DNA from: Bacteroidales bacterium
Lineage (GTDB): Bacteria > Bacteroidota > Bacteroidia > Bacteroidales > UBA932
Reading direction: 5' to 3'
DNA: 59,249 bases
Assembly (NCBI GenBank): GCA_017555965.1
Contig: JAFZFH010000131.1
Coordinates: 1-59,249, forward strand
Position 1 is the stretch's first letter. Every line of letters begins with the position of its first letter. Positions 9,073-23,389 of the stretch are shown here, one piece after another. The translations under genes and the position numbers were made by a program. Below the pieces are notes generated by a model. That model had not been told where the DNA came from, ran no database searches, and saw only the letters and a list, made by a program, of their open reading frames with translations.

Positions 9073-9255
9073 TTACTCAGCCTTCTTCTCAATGATCTGA
9101 CGACCTCTGTAGTAGCCACACTCTGGGCATACTCTGTGGTACATGATAGTTGCACCGCAGTTTGAACATGTAGCGAGCGTTGGAACTACTGCAACGTCGT
9201 GTGTTCTTCTCTTGTCTCGTCTCTGCTTAGAGACTCTGTGTTTTGGATGTGCCAT
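9073..9255 (-). CDS. rpmF: 50S ribosomal protein L32
   Basis: A 60-residue basic protein starting MAHPKHRVSKQRRDKRR, the classic L32 N-terminus. The zinc-ribbon cysteines follow as CSNCG and CPECG (Cys4 type). It is a component of the large ribosomal subunit. It follows the DUF177 (YceD-like) gene by 27 nt, a gene order conserved across many bacteria, and is followed by tRNA-Arg. Confidence 0.97.
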   Translation of the reverse strand: MAHPKHRVSKQRRDKRRTHDVAVVPTLATCSNCGATIMYHRVCPECGYYRGRQIIEKKAE

Positions 9256-9282
9256 TGTTCTATATTTTTAAATTATTAATAA

Positions 9283-9801
9283 TCATTTAAACATGTCCTT
9301 CAAAGCTGAGAAAGGATTATTCTCATCCGCCTCGATCTCTACCGGCTCACCTGCCGAAAGATATCTCATCGCCTCAGGATTGCAATCCCCATCTTCATGA
9401 ACCCTCTGCATCGGAAGAGCAAGACAGACATAGTCATAAATAATCTGACTCATATCCAGCTCAGCATCTGTCTCAGGAACGAAAATAACTTCACGTTCAC
9501 CCTCAAGATGCTCCTCCGAAGACTCTTCGTCACCATACTTGACACTCAATCTGACCTCCACATCAACCGGCAGAATCAGGTCATCCAGACACCTGTCACA
9601 CGACACCGTCACGTCTCCGGTCACATCACAATCGACCCCGAGATAACGTCCTGATTTCTCTACCATCACTGACGCAACAAGCTCAGCATCAAGTATTTCA
9701 GAGTTTTCAAAAGCCTCAAAGAACTCCTTGCCGACCCTCCAGTCGAATTCACGCTTTCCGGTCGTCAATCCATTTAAAGGTATTATAAATTCTCCGTTCA
9801 T
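9283..9801 (-). CDS. DUF177 (YceD-like) protein, 23S rRNA accumulation type
   Basis: A 172-residue acidic protein of the DUF177 family, recognised by its position directly before rpmF and by the CDRCLDD motif near residue 75 in the DUF177 core; family members are linked to 23S rRNA accumulation. I chose the ATG giving MNGEFIIPL rather than a start 13 codons upstream, because that extension lies across a good promoter (-7 box at 9829-9836) and has no family-like residues. Confidence 0.85.
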   Translation of the reverse strand: MNGEFIIPLNGLTTGKREFDWRVGKEFFEAFENSEILDAELVASVMVEKSGRYLGVDCDVTGDVTVSCDRCLDDLILPVDVEVRLSVKYGDEESSEEHLEGEREVIFVPETDAELDMSQIIYDYVCLALPMQRVHEDGDCNPEAMRYLSAGEPVEIEADENNPFSALKDMFK

Positions 9802-9828
9802 TCTGACCCGTAAATAGATTTGAGCCCG

Positions 9829-9859
9829 CAAAGGTAACAAAAACTTTTGTTATTAGCAA
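9829..9859 (-). promoter_or_regulatory. Bacteroidetes-type promoter for DUF177-rpmF-tRNA-Arg
   Basis: On the minus strand there is a -7 box TACCTTTG (9829-9836) and TTG at 9857-9859 with a 20-nt spacer. The -33 element overlaps the last codons of typA. It decides the start of the DUF177 gene, which must lie downstream of the box. Confidence 0.72.
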
Positions 9860-11661
9860 TTTATCTCTGAACTTTTTCTCTTCCTCTCAATTTCGTTGAG
9901 AATGATCTTTCTCAATCTCATCGATTTTGGAGTCACCTCAACAAGCTCGTCCTCCTGGATATACTCAAGCGCCTCTTCGAGCGAGAACACTACAGGAGGC
10001 GGAAGCATAACCTTGTCATCACTTCCTGAAGCACGCATATTGGTAAGCTTCTTTGTCTTGCAGATATTGATGTTGAGGTCACGGTCACGTGTGTGCTCGC
10101 CGACAACCTGTCCCTCATAGATATCCACACCCGGCTCGATGAAGAAACGGCCTCTGTCCTGAAGCTTGTCCATTGAGTAAGCCACAGAAACACCTGTCTC
10201 AAGAGACACAAGCGATCCGTTTGTACGACGCTCGATGTCGCCCTTGTATGGCTCATATCCCTTCAGACGATGTGCAACCACAGCCTCTCCCTGAGTCGCC
10301 GTAAGAAGGTTGCTTCTGAGTCCCATGAGACCTCTTGAAGGAATGTCAAACTCAAGGTGGGTTCTGTCTCCCCTACCCTCCATCTGGATGAGCGCACCCT
10401 TTCTGCGGGTAACCATCTCGATTGCTCTACCTACAAACTCCTCAGGAAGGTCGATTGTAAGATTCTCGATAGGCTCACAACGCTGGCCGCCGATCATCTT
10501 GTCGAGAACCTTAGGCTGTCCCACCTGAAGCTCGAAGCCTTCGCGACGCATGGTCTCGATAAGCACTGAAAGGTGGAGCACACCTCTACCATATACTATG
10601 AACGAATCCGCATTAGGACCCGGTTTCACTCTGAGCGCAAGGTTCTTCTCAAGTTCCTTATCAAGACGCTCCTTAAGATGGCGCGAAGTGACGAACTTAC
10701 CCTCCTTACCGAAGAATGGAGAGTTGTTGATACAGAAGAGCATGCTCATCGTAGGCTCGTCAACCTCGATTGGAGGAAGTGCCTCAGGATTCTCGAAATC
10801 CGCAACAGTATCACCGATCTCGAACCCCTCGAGACCCACTACTGCGCAGATGTCGCCACACTTCACCTCTTCAACCTTAGCCTTTCCAAGACCGTCGAAG
10901 ATCATAAGTTCCTTGATCTTCTGCTTCTGGAGGATGTCATATCTCTTGCAGAGAGTGATGTTCATTCCTGCCTGAAGCGAACCGCGTGTAACTCTTCCCA
11001 CAGCGATACGTCCCACATATGGAGAATACTCGAGTGAAGAAATAAGCATCTGAGGTGTTCCCTCAACCATCTCTGGCGCAGGTATCTCTTCAAGAATAGT
11101 ATCGAGAAGAGCAGTGATGTCAGTTGTAGGCTGCTTCCAGTCATATGACATCCATCCCTGCTTTGCACTACCATAAATAGTCTTGAAATCAAGCTGGTCC
11201 TCTGTCGCTCCGAGAGAGAACATCAGGTCGAAAACCTCCTCCTGCACTTCCTCAGGACGGCAGTTGAGCTTATCAACCTTATTGATCACGAGCACAGGCT
11301 TCTTACCCATCTCGATAGCCTTCTGGAGCACGAATCTTGTCTGCGGCATACATCCCTCGAATGCATCCACAAGAAGAATCACACCGTCAGCCATGTTAAG
11401 CACACGCTCCACCTCTCCACCGAAGTCGCTATGGCCTGGAGTATCGATCACATTGATCTTTACACCTTTATATACCACAGACACATTCTTCGCAAGAATG
11501 GTGATACCTCTTTCTCTTTCAAGGTCATTATTATCAAGGATAAGTTCTCCCAACTTCTCCTGTTCGCGTGCCTGACGCGCCTGATAGATCATCCTGTCGA
11601 CGATTGTTGTCTTACCATGGTCAACGTGTGCGATGATCGCGATGTTTCTTATATCTTGCAT
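9853..11661 (-). CDS. typA: Ribosome-associated GTPase TypA/BipA
   Basis: A 602-residue translational GTPase of normal BipA length. The G domain has AHVDHGKTT (G1), RERGITI (G2), DTPGHSDFGGEVERVL (G3) and NKVDK (G4). Beta-barrel and EF-G-like domains follow, with GRGVLHLSVLIE and the BipA-specific C-terminal domain (RSNLLTATQGEA). BipA helps 50S assembly and growth under stress or at low temperature. It is transcribed away from guaA; a -7 box and a 5' hairpin lie upstream. Confidence 0.97.
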   Translation of the reverse strand: MQDIRNIAIIAHVDHGKTTIVDRMIYQARQAREQEKLGELILDNNDLERERGITILAKNVSVVYKGVKINVIDTPGHSDFGGEVERVLNMADGVILLVDAFEGCMPQTRFVLQKAIEMGKKPVLVINKVDKLNCRPEEVQEEVFDLMFSLGATEDQLDFKTIYGSAKQGWMSYDWKQPTTDITALLDTILEEIPAPEMVEGTPQMLISSLEYSPYVGRIAVGRVTRGSLQAGMNITLCKRYDILQKQKIKELMIFDGLGKAKVEEVKCGDICAVVGLEGFEIGDTVADFENPEALPPIEVDEPTMSMLFCINNSPFFGKEGKFVTSRHLKERLDKELEKNLALRVKPGPNADSFIVYGRGVLHLSVLIETMRREGFELQVGQPKVLDKMIGGQRCEPIENLTIDLPEEFVGRAIEMVTRRKGALIQMEGRGDRTHLEFDIPSRGLMGLRSNLLTATQGEAVVAHRLKGYEPYKGDIERRTNGSLVSLETGVSVAYSMDKLQDRGRFFIEPGVDIYEGQVVGEHTRDRDLNINICKTKKLTNMRASGSDDKVMLPPPVVFSLEEALEYIQEDELVEVTPKSMRLRKIILNEIERKRKSSEINC

Positions 11662-11720
11662 AATGTGCTAACAATTAATCTTTTCAAAATTTAGCGCAAT
11701 TGACAGCGCATGATAATCCG

Positions 11721-11738
11721 CGACCGGTTTTCCGGTCG
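11721..11738 (-). other. Short hairpin in the typA leader
   Basis: CGACCGG, TTTT, CCGGTCG form a perfect 7-bp stem. If transcription starts a few bases after the -7 box at 11749-11756, this hairpin would sit at the very 5' end of the typA mRNA, where it could stabilise it. The function is inferred only. Confidence 0.5.
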
Positions 11739-11748
11739 AAAAGATTTG

Positions 11749-11756
11749 CAAAAGTA
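11749..11756 (-). promoter_or_regulatory. Candidate typA -7 box
   Basis: TACTTTTG on the minus strand matches TAnnTTTG exactly. A clear TTG -33 element is missing at the usual spacing (TTTC is present about 20 nt upstream). It lies within the divergent typA/guaA intergenic region. Confidence 0.5.
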
Positions 11757-11789
11757 GATATTTTTATAAAATATTTGAAACACTTTTTT

Positions 11790-11797
11790 TATTTTTG
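11790..11797 (+). promoter_or_regulatory. Candidate guaA -7 box
   Basis: TATTTTTG on the plus strand matches TAnnTTTG and ends 25 nt before the guaA ATG. No good -33 element is seen. A guaA start upstream of this box would be inconsistent with it. Confidence 0.5.
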
Positions 11798-11822
11798 CGA
11801 ACTAAATAAATCTACAGAAAAT

Positions 11823-13130
11823 ATGAAACAGGACATGATCGTAATTCTTGATCTCGGAAGCCATGAAAACACAGTGGTAGCGAGAGCAATCCGTGCTTTG
11901 GGCGTATACAGCGAAATCCATCCGCACGACATAACAGTTGAGGAGCTCAAGGCTCTTCCGAATGTGAAAGGTATCATCATCAACGGTGGCCCTAACAACG
12001 TGGTCGATGGAGTTGCGATCGATGTTCTCCCTGAAATTTACGAGGCTGGTATTCCGGTCATGGCAGCCGGTCATGACAACGCACTCTGCGAAGTGAAGCT
12101 CGCTCAGTTCGGAAACGACGAGGAGTTCATCAAGAATGCCATCAAGGATTTTGTATTCGAGACATGCAAGGCAGAAGCCAACTGGAACATGAAGAACTTC
12201 GTAGCTGACCAGGTGGAGCTCATCCGCCAGCAGGTCGGCGACAAGAAGGTTCTCCTCGCGCTCTCAGGCGGAGTGGACAGCTCTGTTCTTGCAGCACTCC
12301 TTCTCAAGGCAATCGGCGACAAGCTGTACTGCGTTCACGTAAACCACGGTCTCATGCGTAAGGGTGAGTCTGAAAATGTGGTAGAGGTGTTCAGAAACCA
12401 GCTTTGTGCAAACCTCATTTATGTTGACGCAACAGACCGTTTCCTCGGACTCCTCGAGGGCGTTGCAGATCCTGAGGCAAAGAGAAAGATCATCGGCGGC
12501 GAGTTCATCCGCGTATTCGAGGAAGAGGCACGCAAGCTCGACGGCATCGATTTCCTAGGTCAGGGCACAATCTACCCAGACATCGCAGAGAGCGGTACAA
12601 AGACAGCAAAGGTTGTAAAGTCACATCATAACGTAGGTGGTCTTCCTGACGACCTTCAGTTCGAACTCGTAGAGCCTCTCAAGCAGCTCTTCAAGGACGA
12701 GGTTCGCGCTTGCGGTGTAGAGCTCGGTCTTCCACATGAGATGGTATACCGTCAGCCGTTCCCAGGTCCAGGTCTCGGAGTACGCTGCCTCGGAGCAATC
12801 ACACGTGACCGCCTCCACTCTCTCCGTGAGGCAGACGCAATCCTCCGTGAGGAGTTCGCTGCAGCAGGCCTCGACAAGAAGGTATGGCAGTACTTCACAG
12901 TCGTTCCTGACTTCAAATCTGTAGGTGTACGCGACAACGCACGTTCATACGACTGGCCAGTAATCATCCGCGCCGTGAACACAATCGACGCAATGACAGC
13001 AAGCATCGAGCAGATCGAGTGGCCTATCCTCATGAAGATCACAGACCGTATCCTCGCTGAGGTTCCAAACGTAAACCGCGTCTGCTACGACCTCTCACCA
13101 AAGCCATCAGCAACAATCGAGTGGGAATAA
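11823..13130 (+). CDS. guaA: GMP synthase with degenerate, shortened glutaminase domain
   Basis: A 435-residue protein; ordinary GuaA has about 510-525. The ATP-pyrophosphatase part is intact: SGGVDSS PP-loop at 148-154, GQGTIYPD, HHNVGGLP, PFPGPGLGVR and the dimerisation end ATIEWE. The N-terminal class I glutaminase part begins normally (ILDLGS, GVYSEIHP, GIIINGGPNNV) but at the nucleophile elbow reads MAAGHDNA instead of GICYG, so the Cys is absent. It then jumps to DFVFETC, omitting about 90 residues including the QFHPE region. It should make GMP from XMP with free ammonia, or with a separate glutaminase. ATG 11823 was chosen because MKQDMIVILD matches the family start. Confidence 0.93.
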   Translation: MKQDMIVILDLGSHENTVVARAIRALGVYSEIHPHDITVEELKALPNVKGIIINGGPNNVVDGVAIDVLPEIYEAGIPVMAAGHDNALCEVKLAQFGNDEEFIKNAIKDFVFETCKAEANWNMKNFVADQVELIRQQVGDKKVLLALSGGVDSSVLAALLLKAIGDKLYCVHVNHGLMRKGESENVVEVFRNQLCANLIYVDATDRFLGLLEGVADPEAKRKIIGGEFIRVFEEEARKLDGIDFLGQGTIYPDIAESGTKTAKVVKSHHNVGGLPDDLQFELVEPLKQLFKDEVRACGVELGLPHEMVYRQPFPGPGLGVRCLGAITRDRLHSLREADAILREEFAAAGLDKKVWQYFTVVPDFKSVGVRDNARSYDWPVIIRAVNTIDAMTASIEQIEWPILMKITDRILAEVPNVNRVCYDLSPKPSATIEWE

Positions 13131-13146
13131 ACTCGACACGATAGCA

Positions 13147-13191
13147 AAAAAATGCGCTCCCTTAATAATTAATAAGTGGAGCGCATTTTTT
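13147..13191. terminator. Bidirectional terminator between guaA and the histidine phosphatase gene
   Basis: AAAAAATGCGCTCC (13147-13160) pairs perfectly with GGAGCGCATTTTTT (13178-13191). The A tract on one side and the T tract on the other suit both converging genes; the phosphatase stop codon overlaps the right arm. Confidence 0.88.
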
Positions 13192-13732
13192 AATCAGCAT
13201 ATATAAGCCGGTATTCGCAGTTATGCATGGCGAAGGAAATGAACTCTTCGTTCTCCATATCGCAGAAATAGCTGGAGATAACTCGGCAGATACCTCCGTG
13301 AGAGGTTATGAGAATGGTCTTGTCCTGCATGTCAGGATCTGACAGAATACCTTTTATGAAAGGATATACTCTGGCAGCAACGTCGAGAAAGGATTCGCCT
13401 CCCGGATACTTCATGAAGCACTTCCTCTTCTCGTTCTGATATTCCTCCGAAAGTCTGTCCTGTCCCTCAAAATCGCCGAAATCGTGTTCATTCAGACACG
13501 GCTCATGGATTACCGGGCAGCCTTTCTGCAGAGCTGCAACTGCAAGTCCTGTCTCCATCGAACGGCTCAAGCAGGATGTGTAGATCACATCAAAGGGAAT
13601 CGATTTCATCTCCTCTGCCGCCCTTGCCGCCTGCTGACGACCTTTTTCATTCAATGGCATATCAGTTCTGCCCAGAACGCGGTTTGCCGCATTCCAGGCA
13701 GTCTCGCCATGTCTCATTATATATATCTTCAT
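13190..13732 (-). CDS. Histidine phosphatase family protein (phosphoglycerate mutase-like)
   Basis: A 180-residue branch 1 histidine phosphatase. RHGET is at 7-11 with catalytic H8; the second catalytic His is H145 in TSHGG; the acid region HDFGDFEG is near 83-90. No signal peptide is seen, so it is cytoplasmic. The substrate is uncertain: relatives act on phosphoglycerate, alpha-ribazole phosphate or other phosphoesters. It follows the beta-galactosidase gene by 7 nt and may be co-transcribed with it. No cobalamin genes are nearby to favour the ribazole phosphatase role. Confidence 0.88.
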   Translation of the reverse strand: MKIYIMRHGETAWNAANRVLGRTDMPLNEKGRQQAARAAEEMKSIPFDVIYTSCLSRSMETGLAVAALQKGCPVIHEPCLNEHDFGDFEGQDRLSEEYQNEKRKCFMKYPGGESFLDVAARVYPFIKGILSDPDMQDKTILITSHGGICRVISSYFCDMENEEFISFAMHNCEYRLIYAD

Positions 13733-13739
13733 GAAACAG

Positions 13740-19536
<5,797 letters not shown>

Positions 19537-19552
19537 ATATTCTTCTCCTCTA

Positions 19553-20347
19553 TTACCAGTTCTTTTCCTTCTGTCTTGACTTCAGGGCCTCAGCCTTCTG
19601 CTTGTTGACCTTGTCCTGAGTCTCCTTTTCCTTTGCCTGAATAGCCTGCAGCATCTGCTGTGCAGCCTGTGGACTTATCTTTGGCTGCTGTCCCTGATTA
19701 TTCTGCTGCTTATCCTGATTCTGGTCCTTATTCTGATCATTCTTGTTATCCTGATCCTGGTTCTGATCGTTCTGATCCTTGTTCTGGTCATTCTGATCAT
19801 CATTCTGATCCTGATTCTGATCGTCCTGATTATCGTTCTGATTATCGTTCTGATCCTGATTTTGGTCATTCTGGTCCTGATTCTGGTCCTGGTTCTGCTG
19901 CTGATTCTGCTGGTCTTCCAGCTTCTTCTTAGCAAATATATAGTTCTCCTTTGCATAAAGATCACCAGGATTTCTCAGAAGCGATTCCTTGAACGCATCA
20001 ACAGCACCATGCCAGTCCTGGCGGGCAATGGCAACATCACCGAGATTATAATAGTAATCTGCAGCAGAGGCGCTCGCAGGAGCCACCTCCTTTACAGTCT
20101 CCATCACCTTCTGAGCCTGCTCCACATCACCCTCACGGAAAAGAGTGTTGGCTAGGTTGTAATTGGCAGCCACAGATAGAGAATCCTTGACCAGAGCCTT
20201 GCGGTAATCGATCTCCGCCGCCCTCCAGTTCTCCTTCCTGAACTCCCGGTTACCCCTTCGCACATCCCTCTTGTCCACCTGCGCCTCCGCCTGTGTCGCC
20301 GCCACCAAGGACAGTACAAGTACCAATATATATTTAATATTCTTCAT
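19553..20347 (-). CDS. BatC-like TPR protein with Gln/Asn/Asp-rich repeat
   Basis: A 264-residue protein. The signal peptide is at 1-22 (AEAQ). Two to three TPR units occupy about 25-140 (ANYNLANTLFREGDVEQAQ, YYNLGDVAIARQDWHGAVDAF). A low-complexity run of about 80 residues follows, built from QNDQNQD-type units, ending in a charged, Gln-rich tail. TPR proteins of this operon (BatC) are thought to bridge the VWA proteins BatA/B and BatD/E. It lies between batB and the batDE fusion with gaps of 5 and 16 nt. The repeat tract may vary in length between strains. Confidence 0.85.
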   Translation of the reverse strand: MKNIKYILVLVLSLVAATQAEAQVDKRDVRRGNREFRKENWRAAEIDYRKALVKDSLSVAANYNLANTLFREGDVEQAQKVMETVKEVAPASASAADYYYNLGDVAIARQDWHGAVDAFKESLLRNPGDLYAKENYIFAKKKLEDQQNQQQNQDQNQDQNDQNQDQNDNQNDNQDDQNQDQNDDQNDQNKDQNDQNQDQDNKNDQNKDQNQDKQQNNQGQQPKISPQAAQQMLQAIQAKEKETQDKVNKQKAEALKSRQKEKNW

Positions 20348-20352
20348 TATGA

Positions 20353-21357
20353 CTATCTGTTAAACAAATGCTTCCTTGACCTTCTGTCACCCACTAACAT
20401 CTCAATGACAAAAAAGAACAAAGCGATACCCAGGAAATACATGAACTGCTCATCAAACTCCTCAAACACAATCGAACTATACATCTCGTCCTCCATCCTC
20501 TTGATATTGTCGATGACAGGATTAAGTCCGAACTCACTGTTTCCGGCACGCACATACACACCGTTACCAGCCTGAGCGACATCCTGAAGCACCTTCTCAT
20601 CCAGTCTTGTCACCACAATCTCCCCATCCTTATCCTTCAGCAGTTCACCATCCATCGGAATCGGCTTACCTTCAGGCGAACCCACACCGATAGTAAACAC
20701 CCTGATCCCCATCTCGGCCGCCTGCTCAGCAACAGCGACAGGATCATCCTCATGATTCTCACCATCAGTAATGACAATCACAGCGCGGCTCTTCTCGCTC
20801 TGTGCACTGAAGCTCCTGATGGCAGTATTTATCGCATCACCGATCGCAGTACCCTGAACAGGAACAGAATCTGTCGTGATCGAATTAAGGAACATCTTCG
20901 CAGAAACATAATCGGTAGTGATCGGCAGCTGGACAAATGAATTGCCCGCAAACACAATCAGACCGATACGGTCATCACGAAGCTTGTCCACAAGTCTTGA
21001 TATCGCAAGTTTCGCTCTCTCAAGTCTGTTAGGAGAATAATCCTCCGCAAGCATCGAGTTGGAAACATCGAGAACAATCATGATCTCAGCTCCCTTCGTC
21101 TCATGCTCCTTAAGCTTCGCTCCGATCTGAGGTCTCGAAAGACCGATCACAAAGAAGAAGAAACCTATAGAGAACAGGATGACACGCACCCATACCTTAC
21201 CTTTCGAATAAGAAGGCATCAGCTGGGCCACAAGAGCCTCATCTCCAAACTTTCTGATCCTTTTTCTGCGCATCTTGAGCACGAGGGCCTGGATGATGAA
21301 GAAGAACGGTATCAGAAGGAGAAGAAAAAGATATTGAGCCTGTGCAAAACTTAACAT
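20353..21357 (-). CDS. BatB-like VWA domain membrane protein
   Basis: A 334-residue protein with N-terminal membrane helices at about 8-27 and 58-73, a von Willebrand A domain from about 92 to 300 and a C-terminal helix (FMYFLGIALFFFVIEML). The metal-ion-dependent adhesion site DxSxS is DVSNS (97-101), with TDGENHEDD as a further site. VWA domains of this kind bind protein partners in a metal-dependent way, often together with MoxR ATPases. It overlaps the batA 3' end by 7 nt, implying translational coupling. Confidence 0.9.
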   Translation of the reverse strand: MLSFAQAQYLFLLLLIPFFFIIQALVLKMRRKRIRKFGDEALVAQLMPSYSKGKVWVRVILFSIGFFFFVIGLSRPQIGAKLKEHETKGAEIMIVLDVSNSMLAEDYSPNRLERAKLAISRLVDKLRDDRIGLIVFAGNSFVQLPITTDYVSAKMFLNSITTDSVPVQGTAIGDAINTAIRSFSAQSEKSRAVIVITDGENHEDDPVAVAEQAAEMGIRVFTIGVGSPEGKPIPMDGELLKDKDGEIVVTRLDEKVLQDVAQAGNGVYVRAGNSEFGLNPVIDNIKRMEDEMYSSIVFEEFDEQFMYFLGIALFFFVIEMLVGDRRSRKHLFNR

Positions 21358-22340
21358 GGCAACCTCCTCAACACAAACCAGTTAATAAAAAGTTCCAACA
21401 TTAGCGCCAACAAGGCAAGAAGTGCATATGTACCGAACAGTTCCTTATATATAGGGAAACTGTCCACTGTCGTACGGGCCTTCTCCATCTTATTGATCTC
21501 GCTGTAGATCTCTGACAGCTTCGTATTGTCAGTAGCTCTGAAATAACGGCCTCCGGTGGACTCGGCAATCTCCGAAAGAAGCGCCTCATCTATCTCAACC
21601 TGTACATTCTGGATCTCCACGCCCCACGGAGTCATCACAGGATAAGGAGCCATTCCCTCCTTTCCGACACCGATTGTATAGACGCGTACACCGTATGTCT
21701 TGGCGATCTCCGCAGCCATCTGCGGCGAAATCTCTCCCCTGTTGTTCACACCGTCGGTGAGAAGGATCACAACACGGCTCTTTGCATCAGAGTCCTTCAT
21801 TCTTGCAACCGCAGTCGCAAGACCGTTACCAATGGCTGTACCGTCCTCGATGATGTCGGTCTGAACCTCCTTCATCAGATTGATGAGCGTCGCACGGTCG
21901 GTAGTAAGCGGACACTGAGTGAAGCTCTCTCCTGCAAAGACCACTATACCCATTCTGTCTGAAGGTCGCTGAGAAATGAACTCGATCGCAATATCCTTTG
22001 ATGCATTGATTCGGTCCGGAGTAAGGTCCCTTGCAAGCATGGATGTCGAAACGTCCATGGCAAGAATGATGTCGATACCCTCCGTATCAACTCTCTCCAT
22101 CTGCTCTGAAGATCTAGGTCGTGCAATCGCAACGATGACCATCGACAAAGCAAAAATCCTGAGGACAAAAGGAACATGTCGCATGACACCCAGGAACAGG
22201 CTGCGCTTCAGAGTCCATGGAACAGAAGTTGACACTCTCAGATGAGGATGTCTGTCCGCAAGCTCAAGATATATGTAATGCAACACCAGCAGAGCCGGTA
22301 TCACAAGCAGCCATAAAAGTCTCGGATACTCAAAATACAT
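21351..22340 (-). CDS. BatA-like VWA domain membrane protein
   Basis: A 329-residue protein. Hydrophobic segments lie at 8-26 and 53-74, then a VWA domain with MIDAS motif DVSTS (96-100) and TDGVNNRGE, then a C-terminal membrane helix (LFGTYALLALLALMLELFINWF). It is a paralogue of the following BatB (shared MLA-D-PNR/PDR pattern after the MIDAS). It probably forms a membrane complex with BatB and is acted on by the MoxR ATPase encoded at the operon head. Its ATG overlaps the upstream stop by one base. Confidence 0.9.
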   Translation of the reverse strand: MYFEYPRLLWLLVIPALLVLHYIYLELADRHPHLRVSTSVPWTLKRSLFLGVMRHVPFVLRIFALSMVIVAIARPRSSEQMERVDTEGIDIILAMDVSTSMLARDLTPDRINASKDIAIEFISQRPSDRMGIVVFAGESFTQCPLTTDRATLINLMKEVQTDIIEDGTAIGNGLATAVARMKDSDAKSRVVILLTDGVNNRGEISPQMAAEIAKTYGVRVYTIGVGKEGMAPYPVMTPWGVEIQNVQVEIDEALLSEIAESTGGRYFRATDNTKLSEIYSEINKMEKARTTVDSFPIYKELFGTYALLALLALMLELFINWFVLRRLPC

Positions 22341-23383
22341 TACTTGTTCCCTCCATCATTAGAAACCCCGTTCTCCTCCTGAACCTCTGTCTGGTAAGTC
22401 TCCGTAACGAAACGCACCGCAAGCGGAAGCACAGAGGCATTATCCTCATCCGAAGCCACATACTTCGCAAACTTCACGAAATCGGCACGTTCGAACAAGT
22501 CCTGAATCTCCGACAGAAGTTCCTTAGGAACATCAGTAGATTTCATATCTGCAAAAATCTCCGCTGTCGTCATCTCCATTGCAGACACGCCATATCTCGA
22601 AGAGATGTACTCTCTCAGAGCATCGGTAACACCCGAATAGAAGACCTTCTGCTTTTCAGGGACCCACATCTTGCTTCCGCGATATTTGTCAAGTTCCCTC
22701 AATGCGACGATATGTGCAGGATCCGTACGCACATACGCAGGATCATTCTTCCTCTTGTGCATCATGACAAGACACACGACGACGATGGCCAGTACGGAAA
22801 GAATCCAGAAGGCAGCAAGCCACGGAAGAATCTCCGCAAAGGTCAAAGGATATCTGATCTGTCCCTTGATGTCATGAGGTACAAATGTAGCCGTATCCAC
22901 AGGCATGGTCTTTACTTCCAGGCGTATAGGGTCGAATACAAGAGTATCGATCACTCCATCCTTGGACAGACGCCCTACCATGATCGAAGGAAGTTCGTAT
23001 ACACCCTCATCAAAGGATGTGATCACGATGGCACTCCTTATGTCCAGAAGTTCGGGCATACCTTTCTTCTGCTTCTTCACACCTACAGTATCGACGATCC
23101 ACGGGCTTATCGCCATCACGCCACCCTTCTCATCATTCTTCCACTCAGGAAGAGCGAAACGCGTACCTTCCTCAACCTGCTTCAGTTCGAATCCGTACAG
23201 CAGCTGGTCAGCGATCAGCACGGAATCCCTCTCCTGCAGAGGCTGCAGGAAACTCCCGTTCATCTGAATGGACCTGCCCTGCGGTACCTTTACGGAATCC
23301 GACACGGTAAGCGTGTCAGCCTCCTGCGCAGAAAGCGACAGAGAACTCAGCAGCAGAGTCAAATATATAAATGCTTTACGCAT
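22340..23383 (-). CDS. Exported membrane protein of the bat operon, BatD-like or DUF4381-like
   Basis: A 347-residue protein with a signal peptide at 1-19 (SLSAQ), a beta-rich periplasmic part, one membrane helix near 182-205 (FAEILPWLAAFWILSVLAIVVVCLVMMHKRK) and a cytoplasmic helical tail. The tail (VFYSGVTDALREYISSRYGVSAMEMTTAEI) resembles the cytoplasmic tail of BatD in the same window, as does the ACEFARYAP-like stretch (ADFVKFAKYVAS). It lies between the DUF58 gene and batA, so it is probably part of the same complex. No enzymatic motif is seen. Confidence 0.78.
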   Translation of the reverse strand: MRKAFIYLTLLLSSLSLSAQEADTLTVSDSVKVPQGRSIQMNGSFLQPLQERDSVLIADQLLYGFELKQVEEGTRFALPEWKNDEKGGVMAISPWIVDTVGVKKQKKGMPELLDIRSAIVITSFDEGVYELPSIMVGRLSKDGVIDTLVFDPIRLEVKTMPVDTATFVPHDIKGQIRYPLTFAEILPWLAAFWILSVLAIVVVCLVMMHKRKNDPAYVRTDPAHIVALRELDKYRGSKMWVPEKQKVFYSGVTDALREYISSRYGVSAMEMTTAEIFADMKSTDVPKELLSEIQDLFERADFVKFAKYVASDEDNASVLPLAVRFVTETYQTEVQEENGVSNDGGNK

Positions 23384-23389
23384 AGATAA

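Noticed and set aside
11700-11822. Upstream in-frame extension of guaA
   Set aside because: It spans both divergent -7 boxes and adds 41 residues unlike any GuaA; the ATG at 11823 matches the family start.
19660-19932. Plus-strand frame and tandem repeat opposite batC as a possible CRISPR
   Set aside because: Units are short, variable and coding (QNDQ) with no spacers; it is a protein repeat, not CRISPR.
22217-23389. 390-codon open frame on the plus strand opposite the bat operon
   Set aside because: Antisense to a well-supported bat gene, Arg/His-rich and without recognisable domains.
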